Assembly: GCA_031267195.1 (NCBI GenBank)
Contig: JAIRZO010000004.1
Coordinates: 1-5,245 of the forward strand
DNA from: Holosporaceae bacterium
GTDB taxonomy: Bacteria; Pseudomonadota; Alphaproteobacteria; UBA3830
DNA length: 5,245 nt
Direction: 5' to 3'
Made by a program: the position numbers and the translations under genes
The notes under the pieces: model-generated
Database searches by the model: none
Seen by the model: only the letters and a program-made list of their open reading frames with translations
Told to the model about the DNA's origin: nothing
Shown: one piece after another, positions 1 to 5,245 of the stretch
How positions within the stretch are numbered: position 1 is the stretch's first letter
How the letters are laid out: each line of letters starts with the position of its first letter

Positions 1-576
1 GCAAATAAAACATGTAGCTCAGGAAAATCTCTACTATTACAACCGGCATTACTGCGTTTCGGGGCGGCTGTTTTTTTAGTACCTCTACTGCTGATTGCCA
101 CCATTCCTTCAGAAGATACTACTAATGATCAGCCTCAATCTAGGAAAAATGCCGTCTATGAAACGAAGGAATTGTTCCGGGCGATTGATAATATCAGTGC
201 AACTCCTGTCGTCATAATGGCCCACTGCAATTTTGGCCCGCAACTACTCTATTACACAAAACACAAAATCGTGGGAGCTCCCTATCATCGGCAGCAGCAC
301 GGCATTATCGCTTCCCATGAAGTGATGGAGGCTGCTTTTTCTTCGCAAAAAATAAAAAAAATACTGGCCATCACCGGTGCATCGTATGTTTTTATAAAAA
401 AACCTCAAACCAAACAAACGAAAAATGGACAAATTAATGGAGTCAAGGCGTTATCACTAACCGAAATGATTATTGCTGGGCAGCTGCCACCCTGGATCTC
501 CATCGAAAATTTTCCGAAAAAATTTGATGATGTAGTCATCGCAAAAATTCATCGAGATTTATTAACTAAAAAATAA
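1..576 (+). CDS. C-terminal part of a membrane protein, probably a GT-C-type glycosyltransferase (5' end outside window)
   Basis: The reading frame is open from the first base to the TAA at 574-576, giving 191 residues of C-terminus; the true start lies upstream of the window. A TTG at 172 is only an internal codon, because coding continues upstream of it. A hydrophobic segment at about residues 18-37 (ALLRFGAAVFLVPLLLIATI) looks like the last membrane helix. A soluble tail of about 150 residues follows, containing GPQLLYYTKHKIVGAPYHR (about 79-97) and a later LPPWISIE segment. From memory, similar patterns (GP.LLY.T.H.VV..PYHRN, then a PPAWL-like motif) occur in the C-terminal tails of alphaproteobacterial polytopic glycosyltransferases of the PMT/GT39-like type. 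The 46-bp gap to the family 2 glycosyltransferase suggests one operon. The catalytic N-terminal part is not visible, so the enzymatic role is inferred; another polytopic envelope protein is possible. Confidence 0.6.
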   Translation, partial: ANKTCSSGKSLLLQPALLRFGAAVFLVPLLLIATIPSEDTTNDQPQSRKNAVYETKELFRAIDNISATPVVIMAHCNFGPQLLYYTKHKIVGAPYHRQQHGIIASHEVMEAAFSSQKIKKILAITGASYVFIKKPQTKQTKNGQINGVKALSLTEMIIAGQLPPWISIENFPKKFDDVVIAKIHRDLLTKK

Positions 577-611
577 TCTTTATCTATCAAAAATAAACAC
601 AGTGAGTTGAT

Positions 612-616
612 GGAGG
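612..616 (+). promoter_or_regulatory. Shine-Dalgarno site of the family 2 glycosyltransferase
   Basis: GGAGG at 612-616 stands 6 nt before the ATG at 623. It is the strongest ribosome-binding site before any gene in this window, and it fixes the start codon. Confidence 0.75.
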
Positions 617-622
617 AATTGC

Positions 623-1537
623 ATGAAATCCATTGCTGTTCTTATCCCCTGCTACAATGAAGAAAATACCATAGCTTCTGTAGTTGAATCGTTTAAAAAG
701 CACCTGCCAGGTGCTACCATCCATGTCTATGACAATGGATCCACCGATACAACTGCGCGAATTGCGAAAGAAGCTGGAGCCGTTGTTGTCACCGTGAAAA
801 ATCGTGGTAAGGGTAATGTGGTACGGAAAATGTTTGCGGATATAAATGCTGATATATTTGTCATGGTAGATGGTGATTCCACTTATACCGCCGACGATGC
901 TCCACACATGATTGACCTACTTACATCGGCTAATGTTGATATGGTGGTGGCTGTTAGGAATGCCAAATCCCAAAATGCCTATCGGGACTGGCATAAAATT
1001 GGCAATAAATTTTTTAATTTCATATTAAAAGTACTCTTCAATAGTAATTACAGAGACATATTTTCCGGCTATCGAATTTTTTCTCGCAGATTCGTAAAAA
1101 CATTTCCGGCTACAAGCCGAGGGTTTGACATAGAAGCGGAATTGTCCATTCATTCGCTTACACTATCCATTCCATTTGCGGAAATTGATTCGGCATACCT
1201 GGAACGTCCAGCAAATTCCGTCAGTAAATTACAGACATTCCGTGATGGATTCAGGATACTGTTTAGTATTCTGAGATTGCTGAGAGAAACAAAACCGATG
1301 GTATTTTTTGGCACAATTTCACTTATAGCTTTCATTATAGCATTGACTTTTGCCTATCCGATCGTGATTACATTTTTGGAGACCGGGTTAGTGCCTCGAT
1401 TGCCGACAGCCATGCTATCCAGTGGCCTTATAATGATATCGTTTTTGAGTCTTACTTGTGGTATGATACTGGACAGCGTTAGTCAGGCTAGACTTGAAAT
1501 GAAAAAGCTTCACTATTTAATGTTAACAATGGATTGA
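623..1537 (+). CDS. Family 2 glycosyltransferase, DPM1-like polyprenyl-phosphate sugar transferase
   Basis: This complete 304-residue protein has a GT-A fold N-terminus and a membrane tail. It probably moves a sugar from a nucleotide-sugar donor to polyprenyl phosphate at the inner face of the cytoplasmic membrane. Visible motifs are PCYNEE (9-14) at the start of the nucleotide-binding fold, DNGSTD (37-42), KGNVVRKMF (63-71), the metal-binding DGDSTY (83-88, DxD) and the acceptor-side SGYRIFSRRF (148-157), followed by SRGFDIEAEL (165-174). Two hydrophobic stretches at about 226-252 and 262-286 are likely membrane helices, as in dolichyl/polyprenyl-phosphate glycosyltransferases with a C-terminal anchor. 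The start is supported by GGAGG 6 nt upstream. It follows a probable GT-C membrane enzyme by 46 bp, consistent with a donor-maker and donor-user pair. The sugar cannot be read from the sequence. Assignment to the DPM1-like group is confident; the exact substrate is unknown. Confidence 0.88.
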   Translation: MKSIAVLIPCYNEENTIASVVESFKKHLPGATIHVYDNGSTDTTARIAKEAGAVVVTVKNRGKGNVVRKMFADINADIFVMVDGDSTYTADDAPHMIDLLTSANVDMVVAVRNAKSQNAYRDWHKIGNKFFNFILKVLFNSNYRDIFSGYRIFSRRFVKTFPATSRGFDIEAELSIHSLTLSIPFAEIDSAYLERPANSVSKLQTFRDGFRILFSILRLLRETKPMVFFGTISLIAFIIALTFAYPIVITFLETGLVPRLPTAMLSSGLIMISFLSLTCGMILDSVSQARLEMKKLHYLMLTMD

Positions 1538-1601
1538 GGAAATAATTTTTCGACAAGAGCAATTGGAGCAGCACATATTTGTGCAATAGAAAATATTTTC
1601 A

Positions 1602-1630
1602 TTGGTTTTTTGTACATATGTGGCTAGAAT
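1602..1630 (+). promoter_or_regulatory. Weak candidate sigma-70 promoter for rho
   Basis: TTGGTT (1602-1607) and TAGAAT (1625-1630) are separated by 17 bp. The -10 box matches the consensus at five of six positions but the -35 box at only three. Transcription from here would give a leader of roughly 165 nt. In DNA this AT-rich such matches arise by chance, and a TCGACA at 1550-1555 is an alternative -35 with a poorer -10. Confidence 0.2.
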
Positions 1631-1765
1631 GCGTGGTCGGTGTGTGTTATATGTGCTACTATATATTATATTAATGTGAATTGTGGTAGTTTTTAAAGTG
1701 TTTTTTTAAATAACTATTTGTTACTATACAAAGTATGGTTTTAGCCATTGTCTTTTCCATATGCA

Positions 1766-1798
1766 AATTAAAGAGTTAATTAACTGGTAATTAAAGAG
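1766..1798 (+). repeat. Direct repeat flanking a perfect palindrome at the rho ribosome-binding site
   Basis: AATTAAAGAG occurs at 1766-1775 and again at 1789-1798, a 23-bp period. Between and slightly overlapping the copies is the perfect 12-bp palindrome AGTTAATTAACT (1774-1785). The second copy ends 5 nt before the rho ATG, so its AAAGAG is the likely, weak Shine-Dalgarno site and the first copy is a displaced duplicate. This could be an operator or a translational control site, or a product of AT richness; nothing here decides between them. Confidence 0.45.
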
Positions 1799-1803
1799 AT
1801 AAT

Positions 1804-3060
1804 ATGCGTTTAAAGGATATAAAATCAAAAATGCCGGCCGAGTTGTTGGCTTTTGCGGAGAGTTTAGAGGTGGAGCATGCATCCGCACTTCGTCGGCAGG
1901 ATTTGATGTTTGCAATTCTAAAACAGTTAGCCGAAAAAGATGTGGAAATTCTAGGAGACGGAGTTCTAGAAGTTCTACAGGATGGATTTGGTTTTCTAAG
2001 ATCTCCTGAGGCCAACTATATGGCCGGCTCCGACGATATTTATGTCTCTCCATCCCAAATCAGAAAATACAGTTTGAAAACAGGAGATACTCTGGAGGGA
2101 ATAATTCGCTCTCCGAAGGAGGGAGAGCGATATTTTGCCATTTCAAAGATCAATCTCATCAACGGTGATTCCATCGAAATTGCGAAGCATCGCATAAATT
2201 TCGATGATCTTACTCCACTTTACCCAAGCTCAAAATTGACGCTGGAGGTGGATGACATGAATGAGAAGGATATGACAACGCGGATCATAGAAATCATTTC
2301 GCCTTTGGGTAGGGGACAGAGAGCTCTGATAGTTGCTCCTCCGCGCACTGGGAAAACGGTTATGCTGCAGAACATTGCTAGAGCGATTACAACAAACTCT
2401 CCGGAAACTCATCTCATCGTACTGTTGATAGATGAGCGCCCGGAAGAGGTTACTGATATGCGTAGATCTGTAAAAGGTGAGGTTGTTAGCTCCACATTTG
2501 ATGAAGTTCCTACCCGCCATGTGCAGGTGGCTGAGATGGTGATAGAAAAAGCAAAGAGATTGGTGGAACACAAGAGAGATGTTATCATTCTTCTGGACTC
2601 CATCACTCGACTGGCCCGGGCCTATAATACCGTTTGCCCATCATCCGGAAAAGTTCTCACCGGTGGCGTTGATGCCAACGCGCTACAGCGGCCGAAGCGA
2701 ATTTTCGGTGCAGCCAGAAATATAGAGGAGGGAGGATCTCTCACCATCATCGGAACTGCATTGGTAGAGACGGGTTCCAGGATGGATGAGGTAATATTTG
2801 AAGAATTCAAAGGTACTGGCAATGCAGAAATTGTGCTTGATCGAAAATTGTCTGACAAGCGAACCTTTCCTTCCATCGACATAACAAAATCTGGAACCAG
2901 AAAAGAAGAGTTGCTGGTGGATAAAGCTGCTCTATCAAAAATGTGGATACTAAGACGCGTGCTGATGCCAATGGGAACTTGTGATGGAATGGAATTCCTG
3001 CTGAGCAAGATGAAAGTGTCTAAAAACAATGTTGATTTTTTAAATAGCATGAATCAGTAA
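1804..3060 (+). CDS. rho: Transcription termination factor Rho
   Basis: This hexameric RNA-dependent ATPase/translocase binds nascent C-rich RNA and releases RNA polymerase. At 418 residues it is full length (E. coli has 419) and aligns with almost no gaps. The N-terminal Rho domain (about 1-45) starts with an alphaproteobacterial-looking [14 protein letters not shown] stretch. The cold-shock-like primary RNA-binding domain carries GFGFLRS (61-67, with Phe62 and Phe64). The ATPase domain has Walker A APPRTGKT (178-185, Lys184), the catalytic Glu211 in LLIDERPEE, Walker B VIILLDS (260-266, Asp265), the Q-loop around [14 protein letters not shown] (281-294), the R-loop ETGSRMDEV (322-330) and the arginine finger Arg366 in SGTRKEEL. 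All expected residues are present, so it should be active. The ATG at 1804 matches the family's N-terminus although its AAAGAG ribosome-binding site is weak. It is followed by pyrG after 114 bp. Confidence 0.98.
   Translation: MRLKDIKSKMPAELLAFAESLEVEHASALRRQDLMFAILKQLAEKDVEILGDGVLEVLQDGFGFLRSPEANYMAGSDDIYVSPSQIRKYSLKTGDTLEGIIRSPKEGERYFAISKINLINGDSIEIAKHRINFDDLTPLYPSSKLTLEVDDMNEKDMTTRIIEIISPLGRGQRALIVAPPRTGKTVMLQNIARAITTNSPETHLIVLLIDERPEEVTDMRRSVKGEVVSSTFDEVPTRHVQVAEMVIEKAKRLVEHKRDVIILLDSITRLARAYNTVCPSSGKVLTGGVDANALQRPKRIFGAARNIEEGGSLTIIGTALVETGSRMDEVIFEEFKGTGNAEIVLDRKLSDKRTFPSIDITKSGTRKEELLVDKAALSKMWILRRVLMPMGTCDGMEFLLSKMKVSKNNVDFLNSMNQ
2106..2130 (+). repeat. Perfect 9-bp inverted repeat inside rho, terminator-like
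   Basis: TCGCTCTCC (2106-2114) pairs perfectly with GGAGAGCGA (2122-2130) across a 7-nt loop, at about codons 101-109 of rho. It is followed at once by TATTTTG. The loop and adjoining stem hold AAGGAGG (2116-2122), a strong match to the Shine-Dalgarno consensus with no start codon at the right distance. The region encodes the conserved R-x-P-K-x-G-E-R segment, so amino-acid constraint may explain part of it. Confidence 0.5.
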
Positions 3061-3174
3061 CTGAATTATTAACGTCTAGAGGAATGGGATTTTTTCTTAA
3101 TTTCTCTGTCGAGGTGTGTGTCGTGTTCCTGGACAGAAAGCGAATAGATAAATAAAATTAGTGGGAATAGGAAA
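3061..3174 (+). other. rho-pyrG intergenic region
   Basis: These 114 bp contain no gene and no convincing intrinsic terminator. There is a T run at 3090-3095 but no GC-rich stem in front of it; only a 5-bp CTGTC/GACAG pair (3106-3110 with 3132-3136) is visible. The 3' half holds the candidate pyrG promoter, so pyrG may be transcribed both by read-through from rho and independently. Confidence 0.6.
3130..3158 (+). promoter_or_regulatory. Candidate sigma-70 promoter of pyrG
   Basis: TGGACA (3130-3135) and TAAAAT (3153-3158) each match the consensus at five of six positions and are spaced by exactly 17 bp. This is the best promoter match in the window. A start about 7 nt downstream of the -10 box would fall near 3165, leaving a leader of only about 10 nt before the ATG at 3175. 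The remaining ribosome-binding sequence would then be AGGA at 3169-3172, very close to the start codon, while the better-placed GGGA (3163-3166) would sit at the transcript's 5' end. Confidence 0.5.
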
Positions 3175-4854
3175 ATGCATTCGCTTTTTATATTTATAAC
3201 CGGCGGAATCATGTCATCCTTGGGAAAAGGAATAGCGTCAGCAAGCATAGGCGCTTTGCTGCAGGCGCGGGGCTATTTTGTACGCATGAAGAAGCTAGAT
3301 CCCTACATAAACGTTGATCCAGGTACCATGAGCCCCCATAAGCACGGTGAAGTCTTTGTCATGGAGGACGGCTGCGAAGCTGATTTAGATTTTGGTCACT
3401 ACGAAAGATTCACAGGTCTGCGGTGCACAGCAAAAGATTCACTTACAACGGGAAAAATCTACGAAAAGGTGCTGGCCCAGGAAAGACGTGGAGATTATTT
3501 GGGATCTGACATACAGGTTATCCCTCATATTACCAATGAAATAAAGCGCTTTGTAATGGAAGGTCATGAGCTGGCGGATTTCACCATCTGCGAAATAGGT
3601 GGAACAGTCGGAGACATTGAAGGATTGCCATACATAGAAGCTATTCGCCAAATCAAGATCGACCTGGGTATTTCCAGAGTTGCCTGCATTCATCTGACCT
3701 ACCTGCCTTATCTAAAAACTTCCGGAGAATTGAAGACAAAACCCACTCAGCATTCGGTAAAATTACTTCAAAGCATGGGAGTTCAACCGGATATAATCCT
3801 GTGTCGTAGCGAAAAAGATATAAGTGATGAAATAAAAACAAAACTATCCATGTTCTGCAATGTGAAGAAAAAGAATGTCGTTGAAGCATTAGATATGGAA
3901 AACATTTATCTAATTCCCAATAAATATCATCTCGCTGGCCTAGATCGGCAAGTGTGCGATCACTTCGATCTGTTGGATCCGGAACTAGAAACGCAGGCAG
4001 AGAAAGAAATTCATGAGAAATGGGTAGCCTTGGAACATGCCATCAGTGTTCCGTCAAAGACGGTTCGCATCACCATCGTCGGTAAATACACAAAATTAAA
4101 GGATGCATACATTTCTCTATCCCAAGCCCTAAATCACGGAGCTATTGCCAATGACGCTCGTGTGGAAATAGATTGGGTGGATGCAAAAAAAAATTTACAG
4201 GATTTAGAAAATGAATTGGGCAGCGCAGCAGGCATATTGGTGCCGGGAGGATTCGATTCCAGCGGAGTTGAAGGGAAAATTGCAGCCATTAAATTTGCCC
4301 GGGAAAATATGATCCCATTCTTTGGCATATGCTTTGGATTGCAGCTGGCGGTTATCGAAGCTTGTCGTCATGTTGCGGGCATCGCAAATGCCACCAGCCG
4401 AGAATTTTCCGATGAAGGAGAAATCGTTATTGATTTCATGGATAGCTGGGAATCCAATGGCCTGATGGAATCTCGCCTTCCATCCGACAACAAAGGTGGC
4501 ACAATGCGTCTTGGGAGTTATCGCTGTAAAATCATCGAAAACACCCTGGCCCACAAAATCTATGGCATAACGGAGATAACTGAACGCCATCGACATCGCT
4601 TTGAGGTTAATATAAAAAAATATCGAAAATTATTTGAAAAAGCTGGCCTGGAATTTTCCGGCATGTCGTTGGATGGGCTACTACCGGAGATTATGGAACG
4701 CCGATCCCACCCATTTTTCCTCGCCACTCAAGCACATCCGGAATTTCAATCGCATCCGTTTGCTCCACATCCACTTTTCAAAGCATTCCTAAAAGCAGCA
4801 ATCCAGCACAGCGACACGCTAGCTTCTCTCGGTACCTTGACGACATCACTATAA
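3175..4854 (+). CDS. pyrG: CTP synthase (glutamine-hydrolysing)
   Basis: It converts UTP to CTP using ATP and ammonia from glutamine, the last step of pyrimidine nucleotide synthesis, as a cytosolic tetramer. The 559 residues are slightly longer than the usual 530-550. The synthase domain (about 1-270) shows TGGIMSSLGKG (9-19, P-loop Lys18), LDPYINVDPGTMSP (41-54), HGEVFV, DLDFGHYERF (70-79, metal-binding Asp72), ERRGDYLG (103-110), CEIGGTVGDIE (139-149, Glu140) and the UTP/CTP-site KTKPTQHSVK (187-196). The class I glutaminase domain has the nucleophile Cys386 in FFGICFG and the His521/Glu523 pair in AHPEF, with RHRHRFEVN (471-479) between. The oddity is the lid loop: the family's PGGFGxRGxEG is PGGFDSSGVEG here (357-367), losing a Gly and the conserved Arg. 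The ATG start gives the canonical short N-terminus. The 3' end overlaps a convergent gene remnant by 6 bp. Confidence 0.98.
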   Translation: MHSLFIFITGGIMSSLGKGIASASIGALLQARGYFVRMKKLDPYINVDPGTMSPHKHGEVFVMEDGCEADLDFGHYERFTGLRCTAKDSLTTGKIYEKVLAQERRGDYLGSDIQVIPHITNEIKRFVMEGHELADFTICEIGGTVGDIEGLPYIEAIRQIKIDLGISRVACIHLTYLPYLKTSGELKTKPTQHSVKLLQSMGVQPDIILCRSEKDISDEIKTKLSMFCNVKKKNVVEALDMENIYLIPNKYHLAGLDRQVCDHFDLLDPELETQAEKEIHEKWVALEHAISVPSKTVRITIVGKYTKLKDAYISLSQALNHGAIANDARVEIDWVDAKKNLQDLENELGSAAGILVPGGFDSSGVEGKIAAIKFARENMIPFFGICFGLQLAVIEACRHVAGIANATSREFSDEGEIVIDFMDSWESNGLMESRLPSDNKGGTMRLGSYRCKIIENTLAHKIYGITEITERHRHRFEVNIKKYRKLFEKAGLEFSGMSLDGLLPEIMERRSHPFFLATQAHPEFQSHPFAPHPLFKAFLKAAIQHSDTLASLGTLTTSL

Positions 4855-5095
4855 TGATTTCGAGAATCCAGCTTGTACGACAAGCCGCAATCTTTTATTT
4901 ATGCTGATAGCTTCTGAGCTGTTCCACTCTGACGTTTCACTGGATTCATCTTCAGCTCTGATTGAAATCTCTCCCTGTCTCAAATATACAAGAGTACCGA
5001 GTTTTTGTCCATGAACACAGGCACAAGCATCAGCACTCTTTCTTGCATGTTCAGAAGCATCTCGCATCATTGCTAATTTTATGTCGGCAAAATTA
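4849..5095 (-). pseudogene. C-terminal remnant of a SIMPL-domain (DUF541) protein
   Basis: On the minus strand a frame ending with TAG at 4851-4849 encodes about 80 residues. They resemble the C-terminus of SIMPL-domain proteins, a family of mostly periplasmic or surface proteins of poorly known function. Recognisable parts are FADIKLAMMRDASEHARKSA (compare the family's lnelKp.Mi.eAt.nAr..Ae), HGQKLGTLVYLRQGEISI (compare sgskLGki..a.qGqfsI) and the ending INKRLRLVVQAGF (compare KkvRVVttvdY.l). The ATG pair at 5070-5065 is internal to this homology, since NFADIKLA just upstream also fits. The frame closes with TGA at 5106-5104, within sequence that looks inserted. The signal peptide and most of the domain are missing, so this is a truncated gene; the rest may lie beyond the right edge. 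It converges on pyrG with a 6-bp overlap. Confidence 0.65.
4871..4900 (+). terminator. Possible intrinsic terminator of pyrG
   Basis: GCTTGT (4871-4876) and ACAAGC (4880-4885) form a perfect 6-bp inverted repeat with a 3-nt loop, or a 5-bp stem with a 5-nt loop. The T-rich TCTTTTATTT begins 6 nt later (4891-4900). It lies 17 bp past the pyrG stop, inside the 3' end of the convergent SIMPL remnant. The stem is short and the T tract is not adjacent to it, so strength is uncertain. Confidence 0.35.
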
Positions 5096-5112
5096 GGGAC
5101 TGTTCACAAACC

Positions 5113-5162
5113 ACCCAATATTTTAAATAAACAACCCCGCAGCAAGCTACGGGGTATTGGGT
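5113..5162. repeat. Hairpin repeat unit 1
   Basis: An inner hairpin of CCCCGCAGC (5135-5143) and GCTACGGGG (5146-5154), with a 2-nt AA centre and one C-A mismatch, is enclosed by an outer 8-bp inverted repeat ACCCAATA (5113-5120) / TATTGGGT (5155-5162). Read on the minus strand, the inner hairpin is followed by TTGTTTATTT (5134-5125), so it could act as an intrinsic terminator in that direction. Its core is 16/17 identical to that of unit 2. Confidence 0.6.
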
Positions 5163-5210
5163 AGATCGCTTTTAGTCTTTTATTCGCAGCAAGCTGCGGG
5201 GAATCTACCC
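5159..5210. repeat. Hairpin repeat unit 2, overlapping unit 1
   Basis: The core CGCAGCAAGCTGCGGGG (5185-5201) repeats the unit 1 core (5138-5154) at a 47-bp period. It forms a perfect 6-bp stem (5185-5190 with 5193-5198) around AA, but the left CCC of the longer stem is replaced by ATT. The outer inverted repeat is GGGTAGAT (5159-5166) / ATCTACCC (5203-5210). GGGT at 5159-5162 is shared with the outer stem of unit 1, so both outer stems cannot form in full at once. Confidence 0.6.
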
Positions 5211-5245
5211 TAAACGAGATTGAATTTTGAGTTTTTGCACAGCTT

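Larger units (their letters stand above)
1538..1803 (+). other. AT-rich intergenic region and rho leader
   Basis: These 266 bp separate the glycosyltransferase operon from rho and hold no convincing gene. The early part contains a short hairpin (GCACA 1571-1575 with TGTGC 1580-1584, loop TATT), a 12-bp AT-rich palindrome at 1589-1600 and a run of six T at 1606-1611. This could be a weak terminator, but stem and T-run are badly spaced. The middle is rich in T and alternating TA, with several possible -10 boxes. The last 40 bp carry a palindrome flanked by a direct repeat next to the rho start. Long leaders are expected for rho genes that regulate their own transcription, but the C-rich, G-poor stretch typical of a rut site is not evident on the coding strand. 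Confidence 0.6.
5096..5242. mobile_element. Candidate short inserted element (MITE or IS end) interrupting the SIMPL gene
   Basis: The SIMPL homology stops at about 5095, and GGGACTGTTCACAAAC begins at 5096. At the other end GTTTTTGCACAG (5231-5242) is an imperfect inverted copy of CTGTTCACAAAC (5100-5111), matching 10 of 12 positions. The interior holds two related hairpins and no plausible gene. An element of about 147 bp with terminal inverted repeats would fit a MITE; equally, only one end of a longer insertion sequence may be in view. No target duplication can be shown because the window ends 3 bp later. Confidence 0.4.

Noticed and set aside
1571..1611. Intrinsic terminator for the glycosyltransferase operon
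   Set aside because: The 5-bp stem at 1571-1584 is more than 20 nt from the T run at 1606-1611, and the nearer palindrome is only AT pairs; too weak for a terminator call.
1618..1674. Short upstream ORF in the rho leader (18 codons, Cys/Tyr rich)
   Set aside because: It has no Shine-Dalgarno site, is very short and of low complexity, and nothing supports its translation.
1735..1779. 14-codon ORF MVLAIVFSICKLKS just before rho, resembling a leader peptide
   Set aside because: There is no clear ribosome-binding site and no run of regulatory codons; ORFs of this size are expected by chance.
1724..2053. 109-codon minus-strand ORF over the start of rho
   Set aside because: It overlaps strongly conserved rho coding sequence on the other strand and resembles no family; it is a shadow.
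4204..4596. 130-codon minus-strand ORF within pyrG
   Set aside because: It lies antisense to the conserved glutaminase domain with no family features or ribosome-binding site of note; it is a shadow of pyrG.
5113..5210. CRISPR array
   Set aside because: There are only two repeat cores 47 bp apart, each an internal palindrome within nested inverted repeats, and no cas genes; the pattern fits a palindromic repeat element.
5205..5245. Possible minus-strand coding end (frame ending ...AVQKLKIQSRLG then TAG at 5207-5205), perhaps the end of a transposase
   Set aside because: Only about a dozen codons are in the window and other frames are also open, so it cannot be called; sequence to the right would settle it.

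Overview
The window looks like chromosomal housekeeping DNA from an AT-rich alphaproteobacterium, probably a host-associated lineage such as the Holosporales or Rickettsiales. The lineage call rests on the AT-rich base composition, on Rho and CTP synthase sequences that read as alphaproteobacterial, and on a disrupted gene beside a repeat-bearing element at the right edge. It is an inference from remembered family sequences, not from a search.

Left part (1-1537, + strand): the C-terminal end of a membrane protein, probably a GT-C-type (polyprenyl-phosphate-sugar dependent) glycosyltransferase, is followed after 46 bp by a complete DPM1-like family 2 glycosyltransferase with two C-terminal membrane segments. 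The likely division of labour is that the family 2 enzyme loads a sugar onto a polyprenyl phosphate carrier and the membrane protein uses that lipid-linked sugar in cell-envelope glycosylation.

Middle part (1538-4854, + strand): an AT-rich 266-bp leader precedes rho, a full-length transcription termination factor with all key ATPase and RNA-binding residues. After 114 bp comes pyrG, a full-length CTP synthase. pyrG has a good candidate sigma-70 promoter of its own only about 17 bp before its start codon. The CTP synthase keeps its catalytic residues but has lost the conserved Gly and Arg of the lid loop in its glutaminase domain.

Right part (4849-5245): convergent with pyrG, and overlapping its last 6 bp, is the C-terminal remnant of a SIMPL-domain (DUF541) protein on the minus strand. 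Its homology stops abruptly near 5095, where a short sequence begins that carries two related hairpin repeats and imperfect terminal-inverted-repeat-like ends. This looks like an insertion (MITE or IS end) that broke the SIMPL gene.

I see no clear undescribed system. The points most worth a second look are the repeat element with its overlapping, mutually exclusive stems, the broken SIMPL gene, the CTP synthase lid substitutions, and a terminator-like hairpin inside rho.
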